Origin: Kazachstania africana CBS 2517
Taxonomy: Eukaryota > Ascomycota > Saccharomycetes > Saccharomycetales > Saccharomycetaceae
Direction of reading: 5' to 3'
Assembly (NCBI RefSeq): GCF_000304475.1
Contig: NC_018945.1
Location: forward strand, 372,001-436,000
Length of the DNA: 64,000 nt
This document shows, in pieces, positions 1 to 7,907 of the stretch. A program made the position numbers and the translations under genes. The notes under the pieces were generated by a model. That model had not been told where the DNA came from and did not search any database. It was given only the letters and a program-made list of their open reading frames with translations. How positions within the stretch are numbered: position 1 is the first letter of the stretch; each line of letters begins with the position of its first letter.

Positions 1-763
1 TCACAGTTATATAGGGTTCATTCATAAACAAAATCTAATTAGTAGCATCAAATAAATAGTTAGCACTGCATAGTTTTAAACTCTTCCATTTGCTTTTAGA
101 TTACGATTCTTTCCTTCCTTGTTAGGGTAAGCACGTAGTGCATGGGTGTAAAACTATTTCAAGTCAATAATGTGTAAGATTTCCTGTGAGATAAAATACG
201 CTACTAGTAAAATCATATTAAATTCTGAGTATAAAAAATATAATTAGCTATTGATATTCGAATATTTAAAGTTAATAATGTAGTATAGAGATTTTTTCTC
301 GCTAGGTTGTTCTAATAGAGGGAAATCACTTTTTTTTCTTTCCATCTCTCTTCTTCGTGTTGTAAGCATTTCGGACATATAAATACAGCAAAAATTTTCA
401 TGATTCGAGGTTTTAAACATCTTGCTTCCATTTCATTTGTAATTTTCAGTTTTAGAACCTCAGCGTGGCTTTTATGGTGGATTCAATGCATATATGTGAT
501 ATCAAGGGAGCAAAAAATAATATAGTAGGCTAAGAAAACTATACCAATTATATTAAACTTTTCCCATATTGTTGTTTCCATTTTGTTACGTTTTTCTAAA
601 TGAATTTGATATCATAGACCAAACAATTTTACAAACGAATACGTTCATTTGTGAATACCAACCTTAAAACCATCGCTGTTGGAGGTTGCTTCTTCTATTG
701 AAGTTAAGCGATCCATGAAACGGTGATGACCTGAGGCGTGGAACAGTTTTCTCAATAACGATT
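1..763. other. intergenic, no gene recognised
   Basis: AT-rich sequence beyond the 3' end of MRX5. RPA34 (YJL148W) would be expected here from S. cerevisiae gene order, but I see no trace of its lysine-rich protein. Only short open frames occur: a 42-codon hydrophobic frame on + at about 401-529 and a 23-codon frame on - ending near 643. I could not identify a snoRNA, although snR128/snR190 lie near this locus in S. cerevisiae. Confidence 0.5.
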
Positions 764-1837
764 TTAGACGAATTTCAATGAAATTTGTGTTTTCATTTTT
801 TGTTCTTGCTGATCTATCATTTTAAAAATGTCTCTTAACTCCTCTTGTAATACTGTATCATCGCACATGTTATACACTTCTTGAAGAACTAAATTTAGCG
901 ATGACGCAAATTTATACCGTGAGATTAGCTGATTGTCTATTTGAGTTTTCTCCTCTGTGTACAATTTCAGTTTTAAACTCAATTTCACAATTTTAACCAT
1001 CCATTTTTTATACTTAATAGTATTGACTGCCAATGCTCTCAGTGACCTGATGAAGAGCCCCTGGTTGTACGATAAGTCGTCTAAAATGGGTAATCTATTT
1101 GAAATTTCAAATAAGGACTGATATAGGATAATAAGTTCCTTGTTGTCCCATTTTTGAAGTTTTACGATAATCTCATTGATATCTAAGTTATCATGGAGGG
1201 CACATCTCCAAAATATTCGTCGAATTGAGGCTTGAAAGGTCGAGTAATTATCTATCCACTTATTTTTCAACTCTTTATATATTTCCATTTTGTGTGTTTT
1301 ATAATACAGTAACAATGATACCTGTAGCATTTCCATATCATCGAAAAGTGTAATATTTGACCACAGAGAATCGTAATGCTTGAAGTTTTTAGATAGAACA
1401 ATCTTGCAAACTTCGCTGATGGTCAATTTGTTTGAGAGTTTTAAAAGTATCAACCTGTTGTATAATTCTTCTGAAGTCAAACTTTCAAGAGCACTTGGAG
1501 AACTCTGAATTGATCCAGTTTCTTTAATTGTATTCCTCAGTATAACTTTCAATTGTTGAAATAAGAAATCATAGTGGCCTTGTACTTTTGATGTGTGTAA
1601 TTTAGATTTCGGTAAAGTAGAATTTAAAACGTCTAGAATAGTTTCAACATGCTTCGTTGCTTCTGGGTCTTTAACTTTTTTGAGAGCAGACTTTTCAGAG
1701 TTACTTCCTGGCTCTAAAAGCTCAGATAGTGTTGTTGAAAGAGTAGAGCCTTTGGTTAAGAAGTTTAGTGTCGAACGGAGTTGTTTGTTATCAGATTTAA
1801 ATAACCTTGCATTTATGTGGAAGAAAGCTCTTCTCAT
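764..1837 (-). CDS. MRX5: Mrx5-like mitochondrial protein
   Basis: A 357-residue protein assigned to YJL147C (MRX5, about 382 residues), a factor reported with the mitochondrial ribosome/expressosome. The assignment is mainly positional: it sits tail-out next to IDS2 and SFH5 exactly as in S. cerevisiae. The first 15 residues (MRRAFFHINARLFKS) are basic, hydrophobic and free of acidic residues, as expected of a mitochondrial targeting sequence. The rest is helical and lysine/leucine-rich, with no catalytic motif that I recognise. The start is an ATG at 1837 and no earlier ATG is needed. Molecular function is unknown; the call could be wrong in detail because the family evolves fast. Confidence 0.7.
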   Translation of the reverse strand: MRRAFFHINARLFKSDNKQLRSTLNFLTKGSTLSTTLSELLEPGSNSEKSALKKVKDPEATKHVETILDVLNSTLPKSKLHTSKVQGHYDFLFQQLKVILRNTIKETGSIQSSPSALESLTSEELYNRLILLKLSNKLTISEVCKIVLSKNFKHYDSLWSNITLFDDMEMLQVSLLLYYKTHKMEIYKELKNKWIDNYSTFQASIRRIFWRCALHDNLDINEIIVKLQKWDNKELIILYQSLFEISNRLPILDDLSYNQGLFIRSLRALAVNTIKYKKWMVKIVKLSLKLKLYTEEKTQIDNQLISRYKFASSLNLVLQEVYNMCDDTVLQEELRDIFKMIDQQEQKMKTQISLKFV

Positions 1838-2720
1838 TAAGATGCAAAATTAAGTAGTCGAGAAGTACACCGTGATAGAAGCATGTAGGCATAGACCGGA
1901 AAGTATGCTATATAATTGTTCCATATGCTTGAACAGCTCCAGTTTAATTTGTACATTTTGGTGTTACCCAGAATTGAAAAATACATACTGCCACTATGCA
2001 TGACGGTAAACGGTGACAGAACAACGGTAGAGGAAGTGGTTAGTTCATGAATATGGCAATGATTATAATGGTTGGCATAACAATGACAGGGATGATGCCC
2101 GTTTTGGAATGAATTTGGCAAAGTAGCGCCTTTCCTCTGATGCAGTATCTGCAAATGGTCTGCTGTGACGTTATCGAATTGCTGGTTTATTGGACGTCAA
2201 TGCCAACACATTTTACTTCGAACATTGTTATTACAAACATATACCATCCTTCTGAGCGGTAGCTATAATAATATTTAAAGTCGCTGCAGAGCTCAAAAAA
2301 TCAACACATATTTCCAACAATAGCGACTAGTTATTTTTGAAGCCTAAAAAAGATCACTGCTCATTCTAATTTTTGATCTTTCTTTTATACACAAATCCCA
2401 CATCGACAGATTACTACCAATTACACATCAAAAGTACGTCCTCAAACAGTGAAAGATGTGCCAAATTACTCAAAATAGAACTTCCCATTGGCTTCAAGTC
2501 GTCCGTTAGTCGTCCAGACTCAATTTACTTTACCAGTCCAGGGTAACGGCTATATAGAATATCACTGAAAAAAAAAACAAAAACAGAAAATCTCAAGCTT
2601 ATATTGAAGGGGTCATATTTAAAATATAGTACAAATTTGCCAAGACATTGATACATTTTGTGTTATTCAAGTGGTTTGTAAAGTAGTTGATATTATCTTT
2701 CCTCTTGGCGTGATAAAGTT
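1838..2720. other. intergenic between divergent MRX5 and IDS2
   Basis: An 883-bp shared upstream region. A 105-codon open frame on - (1837-2154) abuts the MRX5 start but has low-complexity His/Asn/Tyr composition and no recognisable domain, so I treat it as chance. A T-rich tract and A-runs around 2570-2590 lie upstream of IDS2. No RNA gene or repeat is evident. Confidence 0.5.
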
Positions 2721-4076
2721 ATGAATTTTGATAACCTTCCGGAGGATCTAGCAGGTGAATTGGGGGACGCGATAAGGAAATCGTGGTCAGAATCAAAAGA
2801 TTCCAGCGCTTATACAGCAAACGTCTCAGGTTATGAAGACTCCCCCATTGGGACACCTTTGAATGAACCTGTCGAAACAGAGGTGCATGAAGTCCTGAAT
2901 ACACATCCTGAAGTATTAAGAGAATCATCAGGAACCACCAGGGACGATACTCCAATCATCATTGAGGCAGCTAAACAGGCCCAAGAACCCGATTATCAGC
3001 TATTCAAACACCATTATTCTATTACCGAAAACCGGGATTCGATGGCTGATATTTTAAATGACTTAGACTTGGGAGGTTCCCCAGAACCACCAATTGTTAG
3101 CCCAGAAGTACCATTAAATTTTACCCAAGGTGAACTCCAGTCCAACCAACAAGCCATACCAATGGAACGAAGACAGTCATTAAATACAAGAAGAAGCTCT
3201 ATACAAGATGTTCAATGGATTAGACAGTTATTGAACCCTAGGAGTTCTTTTTCTGCGTCCTCATCAAATGAACCTACTGTAATACCGAGCAGATTGCCAC
3301 CAGGACATGATGGTCGCACACCATCGAAATGTTGGGTTACTGTTTTATCAGAAGACTCCATAGAAGCAATAAAATCTATAATTGTGTTAAACCAATCATT
3401 AAAATTAGTGGGCTCTAAATATTCATTGTACATTTTACACGATTCAAGGATCAATTCTGCAAAATTATCCAAGTATCACATCAATTTCATAGGAATTCCA
3501 ATAGAGAATTTAAATCTCAATCCTAAATTGGACAAATATTGGTATATTCTATCAATATTCATAAACTTAGTTAATTTATTTGACCTTGTTTGTTTTATCG
3601 CCCCTACATGCATGGTAATTGACAATATAGATGAGTTACTGGAGTCAAGTGAGATTTGTGATGAAATTGACAATGAAACTTGTGTATTACTAACGAATAT
3701 TTCAAACGATGTTGAGAAAGAAAGTAATGATGCACAAATTATAATCGTTAAACCAAACAATGAAGTTGCTATGTGTATTAAAGAATATTTTACCGTCTAT
3801 GACAACAATCAAGAAAACAACGATAAATTGAATAAATTGAGTAAAATGAATGATTTCGATGTGCTAAGAGAATTATTCAACGAAACTTGGGGCCATATAT
3901 CATCTGATACCTATGTTAAATTACTAACTGAAAACGTAAGTGGATCAACGTTAAACTTTATAAAAATAATTGATTTCAAGAAGTTAAAACCTTGGAATTT
4001 GAAAAATGTAATTAACGATAATACTGTCTGCGGTAAATGGTGTGAAATTTGGCAGCAATTTTGGAAAAATACCTGA
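2721..4076 (+). CDS. IDS2: Ids2-like protein with a decayed glycogenin-type fold
   Basis: 451 residues; the position just before SFH5 matches YJL146W (IDS2, about 469), a modulator of meiotic Ime2 signalling and Hsp90 co-chaperone. Residues 1-200 are acidic and Ser/Pro-rich, probably disordered. From about residue 205 the protein resembles glycogenin-type GT8 glycosyltransferases: CWVTVLSEDSIEAIKSIIVL looks like the first beta-strand and helix, and near residue 295 IAPTCMVIDNIDELLE aligns with the segment that in glycogenins carries the metal-binding D-x-D before NIDELF. Here the aspartates are replaced by A-P-T, so activity is unlikely. The tail (KPWNLKN...WCEIWQQFW) also resembles glycogenin ends. 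GLG1/GLG2 was considered but the lost D-x-D and gene order favour IDS2. Confidence 0.75.
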   Translation: MNFDNLPEDLAGELGDAIRKSWSESKDSSAYTANVSGYEDSPIGTPLNEPVETEVHEVLNTHPEVLRESSGTTRDDTPIIIEAAKQAQEPDYQLFKHHYSITENRDSMADILNDLDLGGSPEPPIVSPEVPLNFTQGELQSNQQAIPMERRQSLNTRRSSIQDVQWIRQLLNPRSSFSASSSNEPTVIPSRLPPGHDGRTPSKCWVTVLSEDSIEAIKSIIVLNQSLKLVGSKYSLYILHDSRINSAKLSKYHINFIGIPIENLNLNPKLDKYWYILSIFINLVNLFDLVCFIAPTCMVIDNIDELLESSEICDEIDNETCVLLTNISNDVEKESNDAQIIIVKPNNEVAMCIKEYFTVYDNNQENNDKLNKLSKMNDFDVLRELFNETWGHISSDTYVKLLTENVSGSTLNFIKIIDFKKLKPWNLKNVINDNTVCGKWCEIWQQFWKNT

Positions 4077-4328
4077 AAGGAAAACAAAAGTAATCGCATA
4101 TAATAAATTATATAAAGATAATATTATTCTTGTCCTTTAAGTTGAAAATTTCTTCTTTTCACTGAAATATGATTATCGATGCTTCTCGTTAATTATTTTT
4201 AACTTCATTTGACAAGACGGCGGTGTACACTCACCTGGAAAACGTCAAGACAAAAAAAATAAAAAGCAGGAGCAAGATGACGATGCATTGACATGTCAAA
4301 TCGAACTAAGTAACTAGTGAACATAACC

Positions 4329-5204
4329 ATGAATTTCAGATCTGCACATGAAGGTAACGTATTCAAGAAGGTAGTTGCTGAATTGCCTGGTATTATCTCG
4401 AAAAAATGTGATGGTTATGATGAACTCTACGGGTACAAACTAGTACCTGATGAGCCCAATTCTGAAAGAAAATTTTATGACAAGGAAATTGCAGAATGTT
4501 TAATTTACAAATTCTGTAAGGGCTACCAATTTCATTATGAGATCGTTGTTGAACATATCGTCAATGTTTTAAATTGGAGGCGTGAATTTAATCCCTTAAG
4601 TGCTGCATTCAAAGAAGTTCATAACAAAGAATTGGTGGAAGTAGGTATTTTGGCATCATATCCAAATCATGAGAGTAATAAGAAAGTTGTTACATGGAAC
4701 ATATATGGACAACTGATCAAAAAAAAGTATCTTTTCAAAGACGGTGAAAAGTTTTTACGTTACAGAATTGGTTTGATGGAAAGAGGGTTAAGACTATTGG
4801 ATTTTAAAGATGATACAAACAATTATATGACACAAGTTCATGACTATAAAGGTGTATCTGTACTGAGCATGGATTCTGATATGAAGAAAGTTGTGAGAGA
4901 AATTGTCCTAGTTTTCCAAAGCTACTATCCCGAGTTGTTGTATGCCAAATATTTTATCAATGTTCCAAGTTTCCTAAGGTGGATTTATGACGTTATTAAA
5001 ACATTCGTAGATGAAAATACGAAGAAAAAATTCGTTGTATTGAGCGATGGAAGGAAAATGGCACATTATTTGAAAGATGTACCCTCCACAAATTATGGTG
5101 GTAGCGACACTAATACCTTGCAGCAAGAAAATATAACGAATGTGAGACCTACAGAATATGGCCTCTATATTTTGGAAAAGCAAGCCAATGAGGACATTGA
5201 CTGA
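4329..5204 (+). CDS. SFH5: Sec14-family phosphatidylinositol transfer protein Sfh5
   Basis: 291 residues, co-linear with S. cerevisiae YJL145W (SFH5, 294). Sec14-like proteins bind lipids or, for Sfh5, haem in a CRAL-TRIO pocket and act in the cytosol and at membranes. An N-terminal helical lobe (about residues 40-100) is followed by the lipid-binding domain (about 110-260), with the typical run FQSYYPELLYAKYFINVPSF where the gate helix follows the strand NVP. The reading frame is open 12 bases upstream, but the first ATG is at 4329 (MNFRSAHEGN), which fits the family start. It lies 250 bp downstream of IDS2 on the same strand. Confidence 0.9.
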   Translation: MNFRSAHEGNVFKKVVAELPGIISKKCDGYDELYGYKLVPDEPNSERKFYDKEIAECLIYKFCKGYQFHYEIVVEHIVNVLNWRREFNPLSAAFKEVHNKELVEVGILASYPNHESNKKVVTWNIYGQLIKKKYLFKDGEKFLRYRIGLMERGLRLLDFKDDTNNYMTQVHDYKGVSVLSMDSDMKKVVREIVLVFQSYYPELLYAKYFINVPSFLRWIYDVIKTFVDENTKKKFVVLSDGRKMAHYLKDVPSTNYGGSDTNTLQQENITNVRPTEYGLYILEKQANEDID

Positions 5205-5754
5205 GCTCCGTTTATCCTGTATAAGTATAATATTGATTTTTCTATAGATTGCGTCGGCAAACTATATCTTGTACCCTGGAGAAAGGTATGTATACCATAG
5301 CAGTCACAAAATGTACTGCGTTGAATTGCCAAAAAGTGTTATCCTGATTTAATTCTTGTACTGAGTGTAGGCAGCTAACGTTGACTACAATTCATCGCCT
5401 GCCTGGATGTTGAGATCTAGTTACGTTTCATGACATAAACTGGTAGCTGATGCCAAAATGGTAACCTTTCTCCTTTCTGTATACATTAACAGATTCAGAT
5501 TGGAGTTTATGTGGATTGCCTACAATGCTACACGCTCAAGCATGCCGTTGCACTGATTTGAAATTTATATAGTGAAGATCACAGCTCTCACCATTTTCGG
5601 CCACTGTGTGTAATATATGACATGTATGCCAGAATATTCGATCCAAGCCTACATTATAGACAAATGCGTGGCATTTCGCATGCTAGATGAGCAGAAAATG
5701 AAAATGATCCTTACACTGCCAAAAGCTAGACACATTGAGTTATGTTGGTGAATT

Positions 5755-5884
5755 TTCCGGAATCGGATTTTCTTTCTCATTGCACGGAGCGGAGTTTTTT
5801 CGCTTAATCTTCGCTCCTTGCCTTCAGGAAACCGGAAAAATTATGGTCCGTGTTATATAATCCGAATGTGATTTCCTTCTGGAA
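5755..5884. promoter_or_regulatory. cluster of three heat-shock-element-like palindromes
   Basis: TTCCGGAA at 5755-5762, TTCAGGAA at 5823-5830 and TTCTGGAA at 5877-5884 each match the TTCnnGAA core bound by Hsf1. Three in 130 bp, 370-500 bp upstream of the ROQ1 ATG, is more than expected by chance. Regulation by Hsf1 is inferred. Confidence 0.45.
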
Positions 5885-6052
5885 GTCCAAAGAAAAAATT
5901 GGTTTGGACGGGGGGTTGCTCATAGTGAACGGTTAGACGACATTCTTAATAAGCAGCTAGAATTGTGTGGAACGATGACTCTAACTTTATTTCTATGATT
6001 GTGTAGCCTATTATGAAAGGGTTTGCATCGATAGATAATGTGTCTTGTTGAT

Positions 6053-6061
6053 TATATAAAG
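6053..6061 (+). promoter_or_regulatory. TATA box of ROQ1
   Basis: TATATAAAG, about 190 bp upstream of the ATG at 6250. Consensus TATA boxes are typical of stress-regulated yeast promoters. A short upstream reading frame of seven codons (6098-6121) lies between it and the coding start. Confidence 0.55.
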
Positions 6062-6249
6062 AGTAAACAACTTGCAAAGCAATACACAAATCTCTTCATG
6101 TGTTATTATCGCGAAAGATAGATACAGGCTTAATATCGCATAATCCCCTATTTAAATCTCATCGCTATTCAAATAAGCCAAAAAAATTATACAAGTTTAT
6201 GAAAGATCATTGCAGTAGAAGTCATAAAACAAATTCGAAATCAGCTAAA

Positions 6250-6570
6250 ATGTTAAGAAGAACGACATCAGGTGTCGTAAGGACAAACAGTAGTAATTTT
6301 TGCAAGAATACCGTTCTTCGAAGCAGGAGAACTATCCCACAATATAGTGAAGTTAATAATGATGAAAATAGATTTGGTGATTTTACTGTAGTAGATCATC
6401 ATGCTAATCAAAGCCAGCCCGTTATTTACTATTTTATTGAAATAACAAATCCTATACAAAGAAACAATCAAAATTACAATGGTAGTAATAACAGCAATAA
6501 TAATAATAATAACAATAGCAATATAAGTCCTCCGACATTGACGAGAAGATATCGGGTCAGGCATCTATAA
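6250..6570 (+). CDS. ROQ1: Roq1-like regulator of the Ubr1 ubiquitin ligase
   Basis: 106 residues from the ATG at 6250, matching YJL144W (ROQ1, 104) in position and motifs. In S. cerevisiae, stress-induced Roq1 is cleaved by the protease Ynm3; the new N-terminal arginine occupies Ubr1 and retargets it to misfolded proteins (the SHRED pathway). Conserved here are the N-terminus MLRRTTS, an LRS-R segment around residues 23-27 that would supply the exposed arginine, a GDF motif, and the hydrophobic patch VIYYFIEITN. An Asn-rich tail follows, as in the known protein. The frame stays open upstream to 6100 with an in-frame ATG at 6199, so a 123-residue form is possible; since the protein is cut near its N-terminus an extension could be tolerated. 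Confidence 0.8.
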   Translation: MLRRTTSGVVRTNSSNFCKNTVLRSRRTIPQYSEVNNDENRFGDFTVVDHHANQSQPVIYYFIEITNPIQRNNQNYNGSNNSNNNNNNNSNISPPTLTRRYRVRHL

Positions 6571-7185
6571 TTTTATATGATTGTGCATTTCCTTTACTCC
6601 CAAGCAACTTTCAATATATTGATTATATAACTGTATGTGCATATTCCATTGTAAACTGAAATGTTTTCTCTTTCTGACTATCCCAACTGCTATTTATGGA
6701 AGCGTTACTATATTGGACAGAAGTAGAAGTCCTAGTAAATCACTCGTTTAAGCAAAGTATCAGATATGTAACCATAAACTTTATATAGAATCAACTGTCA
6801 AAAACAGAAAATGGCACACACGACGTTCATATTATCTGCACATTATTAAGCTTCTACGTATAAAGATTGTTTTTCTGCTTCAGAGCAAACGTTAGATAAC
6901 AGTGTGGCATACCAAGCAACATTTCCAGTTTTGACTTGTGATGGTTTAAAAGTGGTCTCCAAAGTTCAGTAGCACGCAAATCTTCAAGTTGATGGTTATT
7001 AGTCAATTTATTTAATACATTTTACTTTTATATCTTATATGTATAGCCCGTACTCAATGAGCGTTGTTGTAGATATACCGGAAATTTGGCGAATATTACG
7101 AATTTTTGGAAGTAAATGAGTCGATCAAATTACACACACATACAACCAATTGACCAGTAAAAGACCGAGCCACAACGCTAATAAC
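6571..7185. other. intergenic, with possible gene fragments on - strand
   Basis: This is the TIM17 promoter region. On the - strand, two overlapping frames between 6846 and 7018 have protein-like composition but no initiator ATG (see the pseudogene candidate entry). Nothing else stands out. Confidence 0.5.
6846..7018 (-). pseudogene. possible relic of an unidentified gene
   Basis: Reading the - strand, one frame gives LTNNHQLEDLRATELWRPLL and a neighbouring frame then gives FKPSQVKTGNVAWYATLL and continues to CSEAEKQSLYVEA followed by TAA at 6846-6848. Composition (Ala, Glu, Val, Thr, Leu) is unlike random translation of AT-rich spacer, but stops cut the frames and no ATG starts either. I cannot name the gene. 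On the sister chromosome XI of S. cerevisiae, genes such as GPT2 and MET1 would have this orientation, so a duplicate lost after genome duplication is conceivable. Confidence 0.3.
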
Positions 7186-7665
7186 ATGTCTGCTGATCAT
7201 TCTAGAGACCCATGTCCAATAGTAATTTTGAATGATTTTGGTGGTGCTTTTGCCATGGGTGCCATTGGTGGTGTCATATGGCATGGTATCAAAGGTTTCA
7301 GAAATTCTCCACTGGGCGAAAGAAGACTTGGTTCTGTCAATGCTATCAAAGCAAGAGCCCCAGTATTAGGTGGTAATTTCGGTGTTTGGGGTGGTCTATT
7401 TTCCACTTTTGATTGTGGTGTCAAAGCAGTGAGAAAGAGAGAAGATCCATGGAATGCAATCATTGCCGGTCTATTCACTGGTGGTGCTTTAGCTGTTAGA
7501 GGTGGCTGGAAGCATACAAGAAATAGTGCGATCACTTGTGCTTGTCTATTAGGTGTCATTGAAGGTGTAGGTCTTATGTTTCAGAGATATGCTGCTTGGC
7601 AAGCAAAACCCATCGCACCACAACTTCCTGATGCAGGTTCATCTCCTCAGCCATTACAAGCTTAA
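7186..7665 (+). CDS. TIM17: TIM23 complex subunit Tim17
   Basis: 159 residues, nearly identical over most of its length to S. cerevisiae Tim17 (YJL143W, 158). It is the essential channel-lining subunit of the TIM23 translocase in the mitochondrial inner membrane, importing presequence proteins. The N-terminus [20 protein letters not shown] carries the conserved acidic residues and first cysteine, and four Gly-rich transmembrane helices span about residues 17-135 (for example [20 protein letters not shown] and [20 protein letters not shown]). The frame extends 12 codons upstream without an ATG; the ATG at 7186 matches the family start. Confidence 0.98.
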   Translation: MSADHSRDPCPIVILNDFGGAFAMGAIGGVIWHGIKGFRNSPLGERRLGSVNAIKARAPVLGGNFGVWGGLFSTFDCGVKAVRKREDPWNAIIAGLFTGGALAVRGGWKHTRNSAITCACLLGVIEGVGLMFQRYAAWQAKPIAPQLPDAGSSPQPLQA

Positions 7666-7907
7666 AGTCATATAAATCTTCAACCTTATACAATCATGTA
7701 CATATTAAATAAAACTATATTAATAAAGTAACATTATAAAAATTTCTTTCGTTCAAGAGTGATGAATCATACAACAAGATTTAGGCTGTCAAAACTTTAA
7801 TTATAATATTATTTCAAAGTGAAAAATGCGAAAGTCATATATATGTTTATATATTATATACAAAAGGAAATGAATAATCACATAATTTTGAAGCTTCGAA
7901 ATCAAGT

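Larger units (their letters stand above)
5205..6198. other. long intergenic region upstream of ROQ1
   Basis: About 1 kb with no coding frame I can support. It contains three TTCnnGAA palindromes between 5755 and 5884 (listed separately), a small inverted repeat GGAGCG/CGCTCC around 5785-5816, and a TATA box near 6053. The promoter is long for a 106-codon gene, as is common for stress-induced yeast genes. Confidence 0.6.

Noticed and set aside
660..745. snoRNA or 5S-like RNA (GTGATGAC, GAAGTTAAGC)
   Set aside because: Motifs are short and no paired ends, box spacing or conserved guide could be made out.
1837..2154. 105-codon frame on - next to MRX5
   Set aside because: His/Asn/Tyr-rich, no domain, overlaps the MRX5 start region and the shared promoter.
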